Part shown: positions 1 to 10,577 of the stretch, in pieces | How positions within the stretch are numbered: the stretch's first letter is position 1 | How the letters are laid out: every line of letters begins with the position of its first letter | Assembly: GCA_905178155.1 (NCBI GenBank) | Contig: CAJINV010000009.1 | Span: 1,671,907 to 1,735,906, forward strand | DNA: 64,000 nt | Reading direction: 5' to 3' | Source of the DNA: Amoebophrya sp. A120 | Taxonomy: Eukaryota > Sar > Dinophyceae > Syndiniales > Amoebophryaceae | Notes under the pieces: generated by a model | The model's input: the letters and a program-made list of their open reading frames with translations, nothing else | The model's database searches: none | Told to the model about the DNA's origin: nothing | Program-made: the position numbers and the translations under genes

Positions 1-1340
1 GCATCGGTGTCGCAAAATTAATTGTTTTTTGTCGCAAAATTAATTCCCGACTCTTTTTTCTTTATGGGGGTGGCAGGATATTTAGGTCGGGTCCACCCCG
101 CAGCAGTGTGTGGACCGCAGGGCACACACCCCCACAGGGCTCATTGGTGTGGAGTTCTAGCGGGGCGTGGCAGGCCATCCCATCTTTCTGGTGTTTGCGA
201 ATTCGTGTCCTGATTTCCTGACCACATTGAAAGGGATGTTTGGGTGTGGGGCTTCCCTTGTTCCTTTCGCTTCCAGCTTTCCCTGCCTTGTTGGGTGTTT
301 CAACTCTTTTTCAAAAAATTTTTTTTGGAAAAAGAGCATGGGAGTTATGATTTTTTTTTCCGCCGAGTCCATTGGGGCCCGATCCCGTTGACGGGCCGAC
401 CGGGGGTGTGGTGGTATGTGCGCGGGGTGGTTGGGGGACGTCCAGGCGCTGCGTTATTGTTAGTGTTGATGGTCGTCTTCCGGTGTTCCGGCCCAGCATT
501 GGGTCCGTGGTGTGGGTGGCCAGCAGGTTCGGGTCGTCCCTCGTTGTCATCGGTGTGCCGGATGTGCTTGCAGCTGGTCAGTGGCTTCTCCCGGAGCCGT
601 GTGGTGGTCGCCACCGGTCGTCGGTTCTGTTTAGACATACAGGAGGGGCAAGGGGGAGAAGAAGAGCGAGGCGTTGTTGGTTCAATTTCAGACCTTGAGA
701 CTCTACCAGCAAAAGCAACACAGAGCAGCAACGTGGTAGAATTATACCGTGCCGGACGCCCCCACCCCCCTCTTCGGTCTAGTGTGTGGTCGTTGCCTGG
801 GGTTGGTGGGGGACGTCCCGGCGCTGTGTTTTTTCTAGCGCAAAGGACTGAGCTGTTGTTGGTCTTGTTGGTGTCCCGGTGCTCTTCCCCTGGGTGTCCC
901 CACGCGCCTTTGTATGTGGCCGCGGGAATGTGCGCCGGTTTGCCGATCGAAGTCGTAGCACATGGCGCGGGTGGGCAACAATTCCATCAGTGGTTCGTCT
1001 ATCGGACGGCACCGACATGAGGAGGGTGGGCGCCTCCGTCGCAGGATCCCCACCGACTCCGGGTGGGGGGTATTGCGTTGGGGCATTGCACTTACCACGG
1101 TATGGTGGGCCTCGCCCCATTGTGTCCCGGCGTCGACTGCGCTCCACCCGCGTGTTTCACATCCCCAATCGGCATCATACCGTTGTAAGAGCACCCCCAC
1201 CCCTGTGATACTCCCGGACCATCTCCGGCTCGTCTTCCTCGAGCTGCAACTTCCGCCCTGGTTCGCCCTCGTTGGTACCCGGCGCCGACACCTCCCAACA
1301 ACGTCGGCGTTCTTCGGACGGCCACAATAGACACGAGTCG
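1..1340. other. GC-rich block without a convincing gene
   Basis: This stretch is G/T-rich on the plus strand and differs in base composition from the AT-rich DNA that follows. Long frames exist on both strands (for example 244-1020 plus and 835-1422 minus) but overlap each other, are rich in Gly/Arg/Trp/Pro and match no family I know. Around 425-480 and 800-880 the wording 'tgggggacgtcc' followed by a GCGCTG-type stretch recurs, suggesting a degenerate duplicated unit. It could be a repeat remnant or subtelomere-like DNA; this is inference. Confidence 0.4.
9..45. repeat. Short direct repeat at window start
   Basis: GTCGCAAAATTAATT occurs twice, at 9-23 and 31-45, separated by a T-rich spacer. 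Its function is unknown. Confidence 0.7.
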
Positions 1341-1643
1341 TCCCAAGGGACTGCACGGCTGTATTCGAGATGTATTTGTCATAAGATTCGATTCGAGATG
1401 ATTTTTGTTTCTTTCTGGTCATGTCTGGGTAGGACTCAAATTTGTCATAGGATCGGATCGATATTCATATTATATTATCTTTTTCGTTTTCATCTTCAAG
1501 GTCAAATTCTTTTCTCACAAAATCTCAAATACAAATATTATCATCTCCGAATCTGGGTATGAATGTTTTTTACAAGAAAAAAAAATAAAAATGAAATTAT
1601 CCATCGAGAAAATTAATATGAAATTCTCCTTTATCGGAATTGA

Positions 1644-1735
1644 TTCTTCTTGAGGAATTTCTTCTTGAGGAATTTCTTCTTGAGGAATTTCTTCTTGAGG
1701 AATTTCTTCTTGAGGAATTTCTTCTTGAGGAATTC
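1644..1735 (+). repeat. 15-bp tandem repeat (minisatellite)
   Basis: Six nearly perfect copies of a 15-bp unit, GAGGAATTTCTTCTT, start at 1652, 1667, 1682, 1697, 1712 and 1727. Because the unit is a multiple of three it keeps a frame open encoding repeated LLEEF, but no flanking coding sequence supports a gene. Confidence 0.9.
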
Positions 1736-3062
1736 AAGATTTTCTTTCTTTCATCATCATCACCGAAATACATTGGAGGAGGAATATGTTATGGATTATA
1801 TCCTGAATCCAATCTTTCAAATCGATTCTGATGGGGGGAGAATATGCAAAATTGCAATCTTTTAAATTGTATCTGATTCCGATCCTGAAATTCTCGATGA
1901 TGATTGATCATCTATCATTGATATTATTTCAAGAAAAATATCTCCTCGGATTATTATGAATGAATCGAGAAAAAAACAGAAATTCCAGGACCAAAATCCT
2001 TATCATTTTCATTCTTTCACCTCACCTTCCCAATTGTTTGCTAGACGACTACACGAAACGAAAACAAAACGAAAACAGATTCAATCAAATTCTATATTAT
2101 GATGAAGATCTGAATGACATGATGATGATGATTGAATCTCAGACCGAACCTTTGACATACTTGAATCTATCATATATACCCTGCCACACATGATTGACGT
2201 TGACCAGAAAGATAGACTCATTGTAAAAATTGAGATTAATATTGATGGATTGATGGAGATGATGAATTTTTTGACGGATTGATGGATTCAGGGCCTTGAA
2301 TTTTTGACGCCATGCTCTGGCATGGAAAGAAAGAAAGAAGTAGGAGATGATGATGAGAACATCTGAAAGAATGATAATAATAGAAAGAAATCAATGCATA
2401 GGATGAACATGATGGCGTTCAGATGCACAGATGCTTGCTAGCTTGCATTGCTACGCACGGACCGATGCTAAACTAAACACACGAAAGGTTCGAACATACA
2501 CAAAATTTGCGTCAGCTTCTAGTAAAATAGCGTGTAGCAAGTATGTTCAAATTATTCGACTTCGACCCCTGTCGACCTGTAGACAAACAAAAGCAGTCTT
2601 AGTGCTGGGGGTTTTCGGGAGCTTAACTAGTATTTGTAAGAGCTCCACCATCTCTGATTTTTGCTTTCTTCCATCCTTGCTCGCATCGCGTAAGATCATG
2701 CTTTTTCTAGATCTGTATTGCGTGGCGTGCTTGCTTTGTGCTTTCATTCAGTGACTTGGCAAAAAGGAGCCAGAAAACTTGCTGCCTAATCACTGTGCTT
2801 CTAAGTTGCGTCTGCTCGAAGCAAAACCGGATCTACATCCACACGCTCAGTCCAATGATAAAACATTGCGATGGGATGAACATGATAATGCATAGGATGA
2901 ACATGATAAAATTATTGCGATGGTTTCCAACTCCATATCTGCAGCTGAAATCCAAGGAGCATGGTTGGTTTTTTAGGATCTCACAAGCGAATTGATTTTT
3001 CTGATTCGAATGTCTGCGTGCAACTTTTTGCGCATCCATGTTATGAGATTGTTTCGGCCATA
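1736..3062. other. AT-rich gene-free stretch
   Basis: AT-rich, with only short frames on either strand. GATGAACATGAT-type words recur near 2400 and 2875-2910. I see no gene, RNA gene or clear regulatory element. Confidence 0.6.
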
Positions 3063-5364
3063 CTAGTTTTTGTATTTCGCGCTAGCGTTCTGTTCGGCTG
3101 CTCCCTCAATATCGTAGCCTACGGGAAAACTTTCTTCCACGAAGCACATTTCTTCGATTGTTCGCAGCGTTACAAGTGGCGATGACTGCACGCGCCGAGA
3201 GCGGAGGATGTAGTCAGAAAGCCGGCGCTTGAAGTTCTCGAATTCTAGAATGACGTGGTCCAACTGCGCCTGCTTGCTGGCCAATTGGGTGTGGTACGTG
3301 TTGTCTTTCTGCTGGTAGATACCCTCCATCTCCTGCACGTTCTCCTGTCGTACGAGGGCTTCCTTTTGCAGTCGCATCCTCTCCTTCTCCAGTTGCCGCA
3401 CCTTCTCCACCAGGTTCCGAGCTGCGCGCTCCGCGGTGTGCAGCTTCTCCTCCGACTTCTGCAGGTCCTGCTTCAGCTTCAGCCGCTCTGTTTCGCTGAC
3501 GCCGAATTTTTCTTCCAGCCGAAGTTTTTCGTTTCGCAGCTCGGAGAGTCGCCCGGCGGCGTCGTTGTTGCGCTCGATGAGCCGGAGGTCCTGGACATAC
3601 TCCAAATTTTTCGCCTCCAGGCGTCGACAATCCTCGTCCATGCGGTCCAGCCGACGCTTCGTTTCGGCTTGCAGCGCTTGCGTGTGCGCGAGTTCCTTTT
3701 CGCGAACCTGGAGCGCGTACTCGCACTGCTCTGCCTTCTGTCGTTGCGCAACAGCGTCGCCCGCGGCTTTCTGCCAGTTTTCCACCGCCTCGTGTTTGTC
3801 GCGTAGCGAAACCGCAATTTGCTTGGACAGTTCTTCGTTCACGAAGCGTAGGTCAACCACCTCCTGCAGCAACTCATTTTTGTCGCGAATGTACCCCATA
3901 TGAGAGCGCACAAGAGGACCCCGTCCCCGTCATCCCTCTTTGTATGGCGTTTTGGCCCGCAATTATAGAAGGAGCACCAGCTATGCTAGCACGTAGCCTG
4001 TGCTGCATGACAAGCTAAACATGCGCAGAAATACTCTTTGGGTTTCGTTAATGGGTGGTGCAAATCACGCCAAAATAAGGCAGCAGCTGGATAGGATTTG
4101 GTTTTTTTTTTTTTGCATTACAAAGGACAATGAGGGGGAACAAGGGGAGTTGTTGCGCAATGTCATAACCCCGAATGGTGCGCGTCTTTGGAGGGGGGCC
4201 AAAATAATCAGGGGACCGTGCGCCACCCGGCCGGAAAGAGGGCTTCGGGCCGTCTGCCAGTCGCGCGTTCTGGTGCAGTGTCTGGTACGACGGCAAGCCA
4301 TAGTTGTGAAGAGTCTGCGGCGAGGACTGCGGTCGACCCAATGATCCGAACGACCGCATGTAGGCGCCTTCCTTCAAATAGTGGTCCAAAGCGTTGGTGG
4401 CGGCCGAGTCGGCTGGAGACCGCGGGGACGAGGCAAAACTGCGAGAGCGCCGCCCGGGTAACATCAAGTATCCGGGATCTTCTGGCGGTGACGAAAGCCG
4501 CGTAGCACTTGTAGCGGTCCGGGCCGAACGCTCGAGCGGATCACCAGGGACGGCTGCTCGTGAAGATGCGCCCGCCATTTCCTCCTGCTCCGTCCTCTGA
4601 GTTAAGGCTTGCACTTGCTCCCCCACTTGTTCGCTCCTTGCAACTGCAGCGGCCGTGGTCCTCTCCGCACCGACCACCGGCGATGGAGTGCTCGTGTTGA
4701 CGATCGCCATATCAGAATTACAATTAGTGCGAGGCCGTCCTTGCGCTACTGCTTCCACTAGCGGAATGGCGTTCTTGATGATGTTCACTCCGGACGAGAT
4801 CACTTCCTCGTTATTATGGGGCACTACATCACGTTGTTCCGCCTGAAGTACAACAACTGCCTGCTGCGACGAGTTTTCCACCTGTTCAACTAGCGTGTCG
4901 GCATAATATGCGCCGCTTCGCTGCAACGCGTCGCCCTCTACTTCCTCACTACGCACCCCGCGAGGACCGCCCACTTCTACCTGGCTTGGGCCTTCTTCGT
5001 GGTACAATTCCACTCGTGCCCCTCTGGGACGCAAGTAGTCCGGATACAGGGTTCGCAGGGAGTCATGCGCGTATGCACTGTTTGCGGCGGTTCCGAAAGA
5101 AGTGCTCGACGTCGTCGTGTAGTGCCGCAAATCCCCAGTGGGGCGACGCGGCGGGGCGTAGGGTGTTTGGGAACTTTTCCGCGTGGCACCGCCTGTCTCG
5201 GCATCGACGATCGCGTCCATCACGCGTGATGCTGCGTGGCGGCACAGGTGCACGATATTGTCCTGCGCTATCCTTCCTGGACGCGCCGCTGCACCGGCCG
5301 TCACCGAACTTGCTCGCTTTTTCGCCGCCGCACGCTTGTGCGGTGGCACTTTCGGATACACCAT
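3063..5364 (-). CDS. Coiled-coil protein, 675 aa, two exons
   Basis: Exon 1 is 5364-4168 (ATG at 5364, exactly 399 codons) and exon 2 is 3893-3063 (277 codons with stop). Removing 3894-4167 joins ..TRTIRG to YIRDKNELLQ in frame. The first ~400 residues are low-complexity Ser/Pro/Ala/Thr with a basic start (HKRAAAKKRAS). The last ~250 residues form a long coiled coil with heptad-like Leu/Glu/Lys spacing, ending in a short non-coiled tail. Without the splice the two frames would look like separate genes, and the downstream one has no good start of its own. I do not recognise a family; a cytoskeletal or centrosomal scaffold is a guess from the coiled coil only. Confidence 0.75.
3899..4167. mobile_element. 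Introner-like element (269 bp) in coiled-coil gene
   Basis: Begins TATGAGAGCGC and ends GTCATA, with flanks CCCCA / ACCCC. The ends are related to each other and to the elements at 50984-51200 and 19250-19511 (ACTCCCC-type termini). On the minus strand its excision with one flank copy restores frame. Confidence 0.7.
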
Positions 5365-5924
5365 TGCACAGGAAACAACTACGCCTTAGTCGAGAATCGA
5401 GGAGCGTCGACACAAATAACGCGGCTGGGCAGTTTTGATGAGGCACGCTTCGCGTGCTCGTGGTCCATGTGCTGAGTGCTAAAGATGAACTCGGGTGGGA
5501 AAAAATCGGCAACTATCAAAGGCCCGGGCGACTCATCATTATTAAACGATAACGAGAAGCGAGCAAGGCCGAGCCACAAGCGACGCGATTGCCGTACGCT
5601 CACATCTGCCGGTTGGATTTGCCACGAGCGAGCTTGTACACAATAAGCGAAGATATGCGTAATACACGTGACTATCTTCTCTAGTATTCTTTGTCTTTGT
5701 CCTTTTTCTTCTACCCTTTACCTCCACTTCTCTTTGTGTTTATTCGCTCGGTCTCAGTGTCAATACTTCCACATAAGGGCAAGGATGTGTATGTGTAACC
5801 GCAACACCAGGAACAATTCTAGTAGCATGGTACTACACTTCCATTTCGGTAGGTGTCATAGGACTAGCAATCAGGGACGAGTAGTTGTGAGAGAGACAAT
5901 ACATTGGTGAGTTTTGTTTTTGTG
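5365..5924. other. Intergenic spacer
   Basis: About 560 bp between the start of the coiled-coil gene and the stop of the next gene upstream in the array. Only short overlapping frames; no promoter element recognised. Confidence 0.5.
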
Positions 5925-7045
5925 TCACATCACAAGCGAGCCGTTCGATGAAAAAGCGTTTATATTAGCAGCCTTGATCATGTTCCGCATTGTGGAGGCA
6001 GATTCTGCGATATTTTGTGAAGCCTCTGTGGTTGGCAAAAAGAACGCGCTTCGGCGGATATTTTGCAGAAAACAGGTCAACAAGTACAAAACTTTTTTTG
6101 TGGAATACAAGTCATCATCGAGCTCGTCGTCGTCCGAGGAAGAGTCCTCAGTTCTTGATGTGTAGTTAATTGCGCGATCGTCAACACGACCACCGTGTGA
6201 TTCAGAAGTCTGGGCAGTATGCTGATGGTTCTCCTGGTTTCTGTGGATACCCTTTTCCGCAGCTGCACGAGGACCAGAGCCAGACTGTACACCGCCTTCC
6301 GCATCGACTCTGTCTCCTCGCGTGACCACCACCTCATGGTCGAACTCGCAGGCGTGCAAAAACTTCTTGAAACTTACCACGCTTCCAAATCCGTCGCGCG
6401 AAAGCAGACGGTGGAGAGCCTGCATCTGGGACCAGGTCATAACATCGCTCGGGTCCAACTTCTCGAGGACGAAGTCTTCTTGATGTTTGTGGTGCGAAAA
6501 TAACGGGTCGTCTTGGTCATTCGCTCTTGCTTGCTCTTGTCCACCGTCCTCGGCCGGGCTCGTCTTTCCGCTGGTCGCTTGTTTCTGTCTGCTTAAAGTT
6601 GCACCATTTTCATTTTTTTGCAGCGCCGATGACGATGAGCTCGTTGTGTTTGGTGGCGCGGAACTTGCATTTATTGATGTTCTCTTCAAGAAATACAAAT
6701 AAGTCACCCGCCCAGGTTTGTTAGTGGTTGAAGACGAAGAAGGTTTTTCTTTCCTCATCCTTTCGCCGCTTGTTTTTCCTGAGGTGGAAGGAAAAGGAAT
6801 ACCACCACCTCGCGCAAATTCAATCAGGTGTTCCGCTTGCGAGCAGTATGGAAAGTGACAAATCTTTAAATCTTCGTCCTGCGAGCTGCAAGGCGCCAAC
6901 CGAGCCAACAGCAGCCAATTTTCCTTTTTCCCAGAGAAACGCAAGTTTCTATATTCAGCCCGGGGGATGGATGCAAATAAGAACACGATGCTGTAGTTTG
7001 TTACTGTAGCTACATCAACAGCGAGAGCAGCAATATTGCTATCTC
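5925..7045 (-). CDS. Acidic low-complexity protein, 5' end unresolved
   Basis: One open frame runs from about 7045 to the stop at 5925 (about 370 codons) with no in-frame ATG near its beginning, so a small upstream exon is likely. A possible acceptor AACTACAG lies near 6990. Visible parts: a Cys-containing stretch (APCSSQDEDLKICHFPYC), a Ser/Thr/Asn-rich linker, a segment around DVMTWSQMQALHRLL that reads like a folded domain, and an acidic run SSSDDDELDDD near the C-terminus. No family recognised. It could be joined by splicing to the EF-hand-like gene upstream; I see no junction that proves this. Confidence 0.5.
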
Positions 7046-7229
7046 ATTGCCAGCTGCCGCGGTCGCGTCGTACTTCGCAACAACGAAACTTTTGTATCAC
7101 AAGATACGTCGCGGGACGTCGGCGCAGTTAGTGATACCATCCATAGTAGTGGCTGTCGAAGCGTATGCATGGTATGTAGAAGCTTGTTGGGCAACCTGAA
7201 GACGACGAGGAAAGATCGGATGAAGATTG

Positions 7230-8653
7230 TCACGTGCGTATCCGGTCCAGGGCGCGATCCCGTTGCAGATGTTCTTCTGTCGTCCCGTCAGTAGTCAGCA
7301 CATCTACCTGAGTAGAGCTCTGCGGGTCGTCCAACTTCGCGGGTATTTGCGTGATTGGGGGTATCATCTTCTTCGCGGCGCTCGTGGTCGTTCCATTGTT
7401 CCCAGCTGGTGCTCTATCGAATGCAAAAATGTTTGGGTCTGGAAGATTCGGAGGTTTGTCATGCTGGTCCGGCATGACCCTTAACTCTGTATTGCGTGGC
7501 CACAAACAGGCTCTCTCGCCTGTCATGCAGAAACGCAGTTTCTCATGCGGAATACGCAGCACAGGAGCACGAAAAAACTTGTCATGCTTGGCGATGCATT
7601 ACAATGCATTCCTTATTGACTGACTTGCGTTACAAGTTTCCAGACCCAGACATATTTGCAATGCATATGCTCGTCCAACCCCGGGCGCCCCGGTTTCAGC
7701 GCCGCCTCCAGCTCCGGCGGCCGACGAGCCGGGCGGTAGACACGGATTGTAACGATATCAATCAAAAAACAAGATGAAGTGCAGCATTTATTTTGATTTA
7801 TTGCAGTACAATGCACCTCCAGGACGTCCATTTCTTGCAGCAAGTAAAAGTACTATTTATTTCTGCATGACCAAGGACAAGTAGGCAGAAACAGAATCAG
7901 AATGTGCAACAAGAATTTGTTTGCCAGAAGATTCAGCTGGATACCGGATTCGCATTCAGAACAAAGGCCTGCATGAAATCCGCTCGGATCTGCGCGAAGG
8001 TTCTCTCGCCCGGGTTTATCATCAGCCGCATGAAGGTTTCGAGGTCGTCGAGCAGCAAAAACCCGGTTTGGTGCCGGTCCAGCCCCAGGAGGACGTAGAA
8101 GTGCAAAAAGTGATCGACGCTGTAGCAGAGCTATGCATCGCAAAAGTATCGCACTAGTAGTAATCGCAATACAAATTAAGTAAGTAGGTAGCTTAGAGGT
8201 ATGACAAATGGAATCTATGATGCTGAGTTTGCTTGGAAAAGGGATTTGTCTTGCATAACTGCGAAGATTAGAAGTACAAGTGCGATACTTTTGCACAGGA
8301 TAAGAGCACCTGGTCGAGTTCGTCCATGTCTTCGACGGAGCGAAACAAACTGGTTGGCTGCATTATGCATTGCAAAATTATTGCGTTTCCGTTTGCGCTC
8401 CCTCGTACTAATCAAAGGCATGCAAATAAAGACAAATGAATCTCTAACTAAAGCAAAATCGGTATGCAAAATTCCATTTGTCATGCTGGTGGTGACCTGC
8501 CTTCCTGGTATTCATTGCAGTTCCTCCTAGTACAATACTTGTTTTGCAATTCATATGCGTTGAGGAAAATTTCAAAAGCTGCTCCAGGGTGCAACGTGGT
8601 TCCTTCCGTCGTAATTTGGACATTGCCTGCTCCGCGGAGAAACGGGCACCCAT
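7230..8653 (-). CDS. Small EF-hand-like protein, 199 aa, five exons
   Basis: Exons are 8653-8556, 8358-8303, 8126-7944, 7750-7668 and 7409-7230. They total 600 nt, exactly 199 codons plus stop, when each intron is taken as an element plus one flanking 5-bp copy. ATG at 8653 opens MGARFSAEQAMSK. Residues ~67-79 (GLDRHQTGFLLLD) resemble one EF-hand loop, with Asp at position 1, Gly at position 6 and Asp at position 12, flanked by helices; calcium binding is therefore possible but the loop is degenerate. The C-terminal third is Gly/Pro/Ala/Thr-rich. All four introns are non-GT-AG elements, and the frame survives all four removals. Confidence 0.7.
7415..7667. mobile_element. Introner-like element (253 bp), 'GTCTGGGTCTGG' family
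   Basis: Perfect 5-bp flanking repeat TGCTC. Left end TATCGAATGCAAAAATG, right end ATTTGCAATGCATA; the sub-terminal GGGTCTGG / CCAGACCC pair is inverted. Member of the family at 26686, 27701 and 29804. Confidence 0.9.
7756..7943. mobile_element. Diverged introner-like element (188 bp)
   Basis: TATCAATC...GGATA with flanks AACGA / CCGGA. Terminal inverted repeats are no longer recognisable, but removing element plus one flank keeps frame (..NANPDNPCLPPG..). Probably an old copy. Confidence 0.55.
8132..8302. mobile_element. Introner-like element (171 bp), 'AAAAGTATCG' family
   Basis: Perfect flanking repeat AGAGC. Left end TATGCATCGCAAAAGTATCG and right end CGATACTTTTGCACAGGATA form an imperfect inverted repeat. 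Confidence 0.9.
8364..8555. mobile_element. Introner-like element (192 bp), 'AAAAGTATCG' family
   Basis: Flanks TGCAT / TGCGT. Ends TATGCATTGCAAAA and TTTTGCAATTCATA are inverted copies. Removal joins exon 1 and 2 of the EF-hand-like gene in frame. Confidence 0.85.
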
Positions 8654-10577
8654 TTTCGGTAGGTTTTAGAAGAAACGAGCGCTTTCCTGCTTGGTGTAGG
8701 TCTAGGTTAATGTTTCTTGTTTCAAGAATATCGAGAATAGTACGGGTTTTTGGTGCATTTACGAAAGGAGCATCAGGTCACTCTCCTTCATACCGCGAAT
8801 GCAATACGGCCTTAGCAGCTGGCTAAATGAGTCTGAGTCTGTCGTATTTGCAAGATCGTTTGCTTCTGCTTCTGCTTCAGGTGGGGGCGACTTTTATGCC
8901 TACTTTGCTTACTGTCTTAATCAGCTCGCTGCATCTGTGGCGTCGGGCGCACGTTCTAGCATCATAAATTCCAAATCGAAATCCAGCAGAGCTACTCTCT
9001 TTTAAAGCACTTTTCTTTAGGTAAAAAGTATGCAATTGTTGACGGAGGTTGTCTGATCTCCACGATGCAAGTGACGATCACTGACCACGAAGAAAATATC
9101 CTGCCTCCAAGGAAAATGCACAAGTCGCAGAAGAGAATGGAACAAGAGCAGGAACAAAATGAGGCGCCAGACATACACACAACTTCTTCAAGTCGGGAGC
9201 TGCCTCTGACAAGACCGGCGTCTTACTTGAAACGGCACTACTGCTCGCGAACAATCCAAGTATGCATATAACAGGCAACCCGTCTGTTGGACATGGAAAG
9301 AAACTTCCAGAGACAATTTCGTTTGTACTCACTCAAGCAAACGAAGAAGTTACGTGGACGATAGTATCATGTATCATCTGCTTGGTTGGCTCGCTTTTAC
9401 AGCGTCTGCGTCGATCTTGATCTTCGTCAGCTATCTTGCTTTGACTGCATCAACATCTTCATGGATCCATCGACATCTTGTTGATTAATTGTACTCTGCT
9501 AAGATGCAAAACATGCATACAGGTACATATTTGTACTTATTTCATGTGCGTACCCGAGTGTGCTAGAGGGCTTGTTTGTGGTAGAGATGATCGACTTTAT
9601 TCGCTGCCGCTGGGAGTAGTCGTTGGATGCCTCTTTTTTATCGTAAGCTTCTAGAAATATCCATAATATGCGTAGTCTTGACCTCCCGGTCCCGCGAATG
9701 ATGCAGATATTCATTATGGCTTTGTAGGGCTAGGGTCTAGAAACTTAGAGAACCCATATGCGTATTTGAGAAACTTAGAGCACCCATATCGGAGAAGCGA
9801 AATACGGAAGTCGTTACACGCCCTGAGTTTACTGCGTTCCTGTCAGCGTGGAGGTTTATTGATGTGCTTGCGTACTCTAATATTATATCGTGATTGCTGT
9901 TCATGTTATCTGTTACTGTTTATGTGAGAATAGAGCCTATATGTTGACTATGCTTTGTGGAAGATTGCTAGATATTCATATTGATATTCGAGAAATCCAA
10001 TTTTGACTGTTCTGTTTTTGGGTAAAAGTAAAACGATTTGGCACGTTCATAGTGTGCACTTTTGGTATTTGCAACAGACACTGATTCTGATACTGAAACG
10101 AAAGCGAAACAAATACTTTTATAAACGATTTTTTTCTTGGTTTACCTATTCATCAGCTATCAATCTATTCCTTCTTCGTCGACAAAATCGTTGTTGTTTT
10201 TTTTCATATGTTGATCGTAATATGTTGAAGATAGATGTTCTTTGCAAGAAATTAATATTATCAGTTACAGTTTGTCATTCTCGATGAAGGTATTTTGCAT
10301 ACCTCCAAAGAGGAGGTTGATGTAGTTACTATTACAGCTAGGAAGATAGATATGCGTAGTATTTTGCTAAAAACGAAAAAAGAGAAAGACAAACATCTGT
10401 TCTGGAATAAAGAGTTTGTTTTTTGGAGATGAAAGTTGTCACCAGAGAGGAGAACAAGAAGAACGACCCAGTAGAAGTAGCTGTGCATGTTCTATTCGGA
10501 GCACCACGGGAGTTAATATGCAGCTGATCCGCCCCAATTCAAACCCGTTTACAATCCGCTTCATCATCGGTGTATTT
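8654..10577. other. Long intergenic stretch (1.9 kb)
   Basis: Mostly AT-rich. A plus-strand frame at 9065-9271 encodes a Glu/Gln-rich peptide, but it stands alone in AT-rich DNA and runs against the direction of all other genes. I see no introner-like element here. Confidence 0.5.

Noticed and set aside
244-1020. 258-codon plus-strand ORF at the left edge
   Set aside because: Overlaps open frames on the other strand, biased composition, no family features, wrong orientation for the array.
9065-9271. Plus-strand ORF rich in Glu/Gln in a gene-free stretch
   Set aside because: Isolated, short and against the array direction; no splice partners found.
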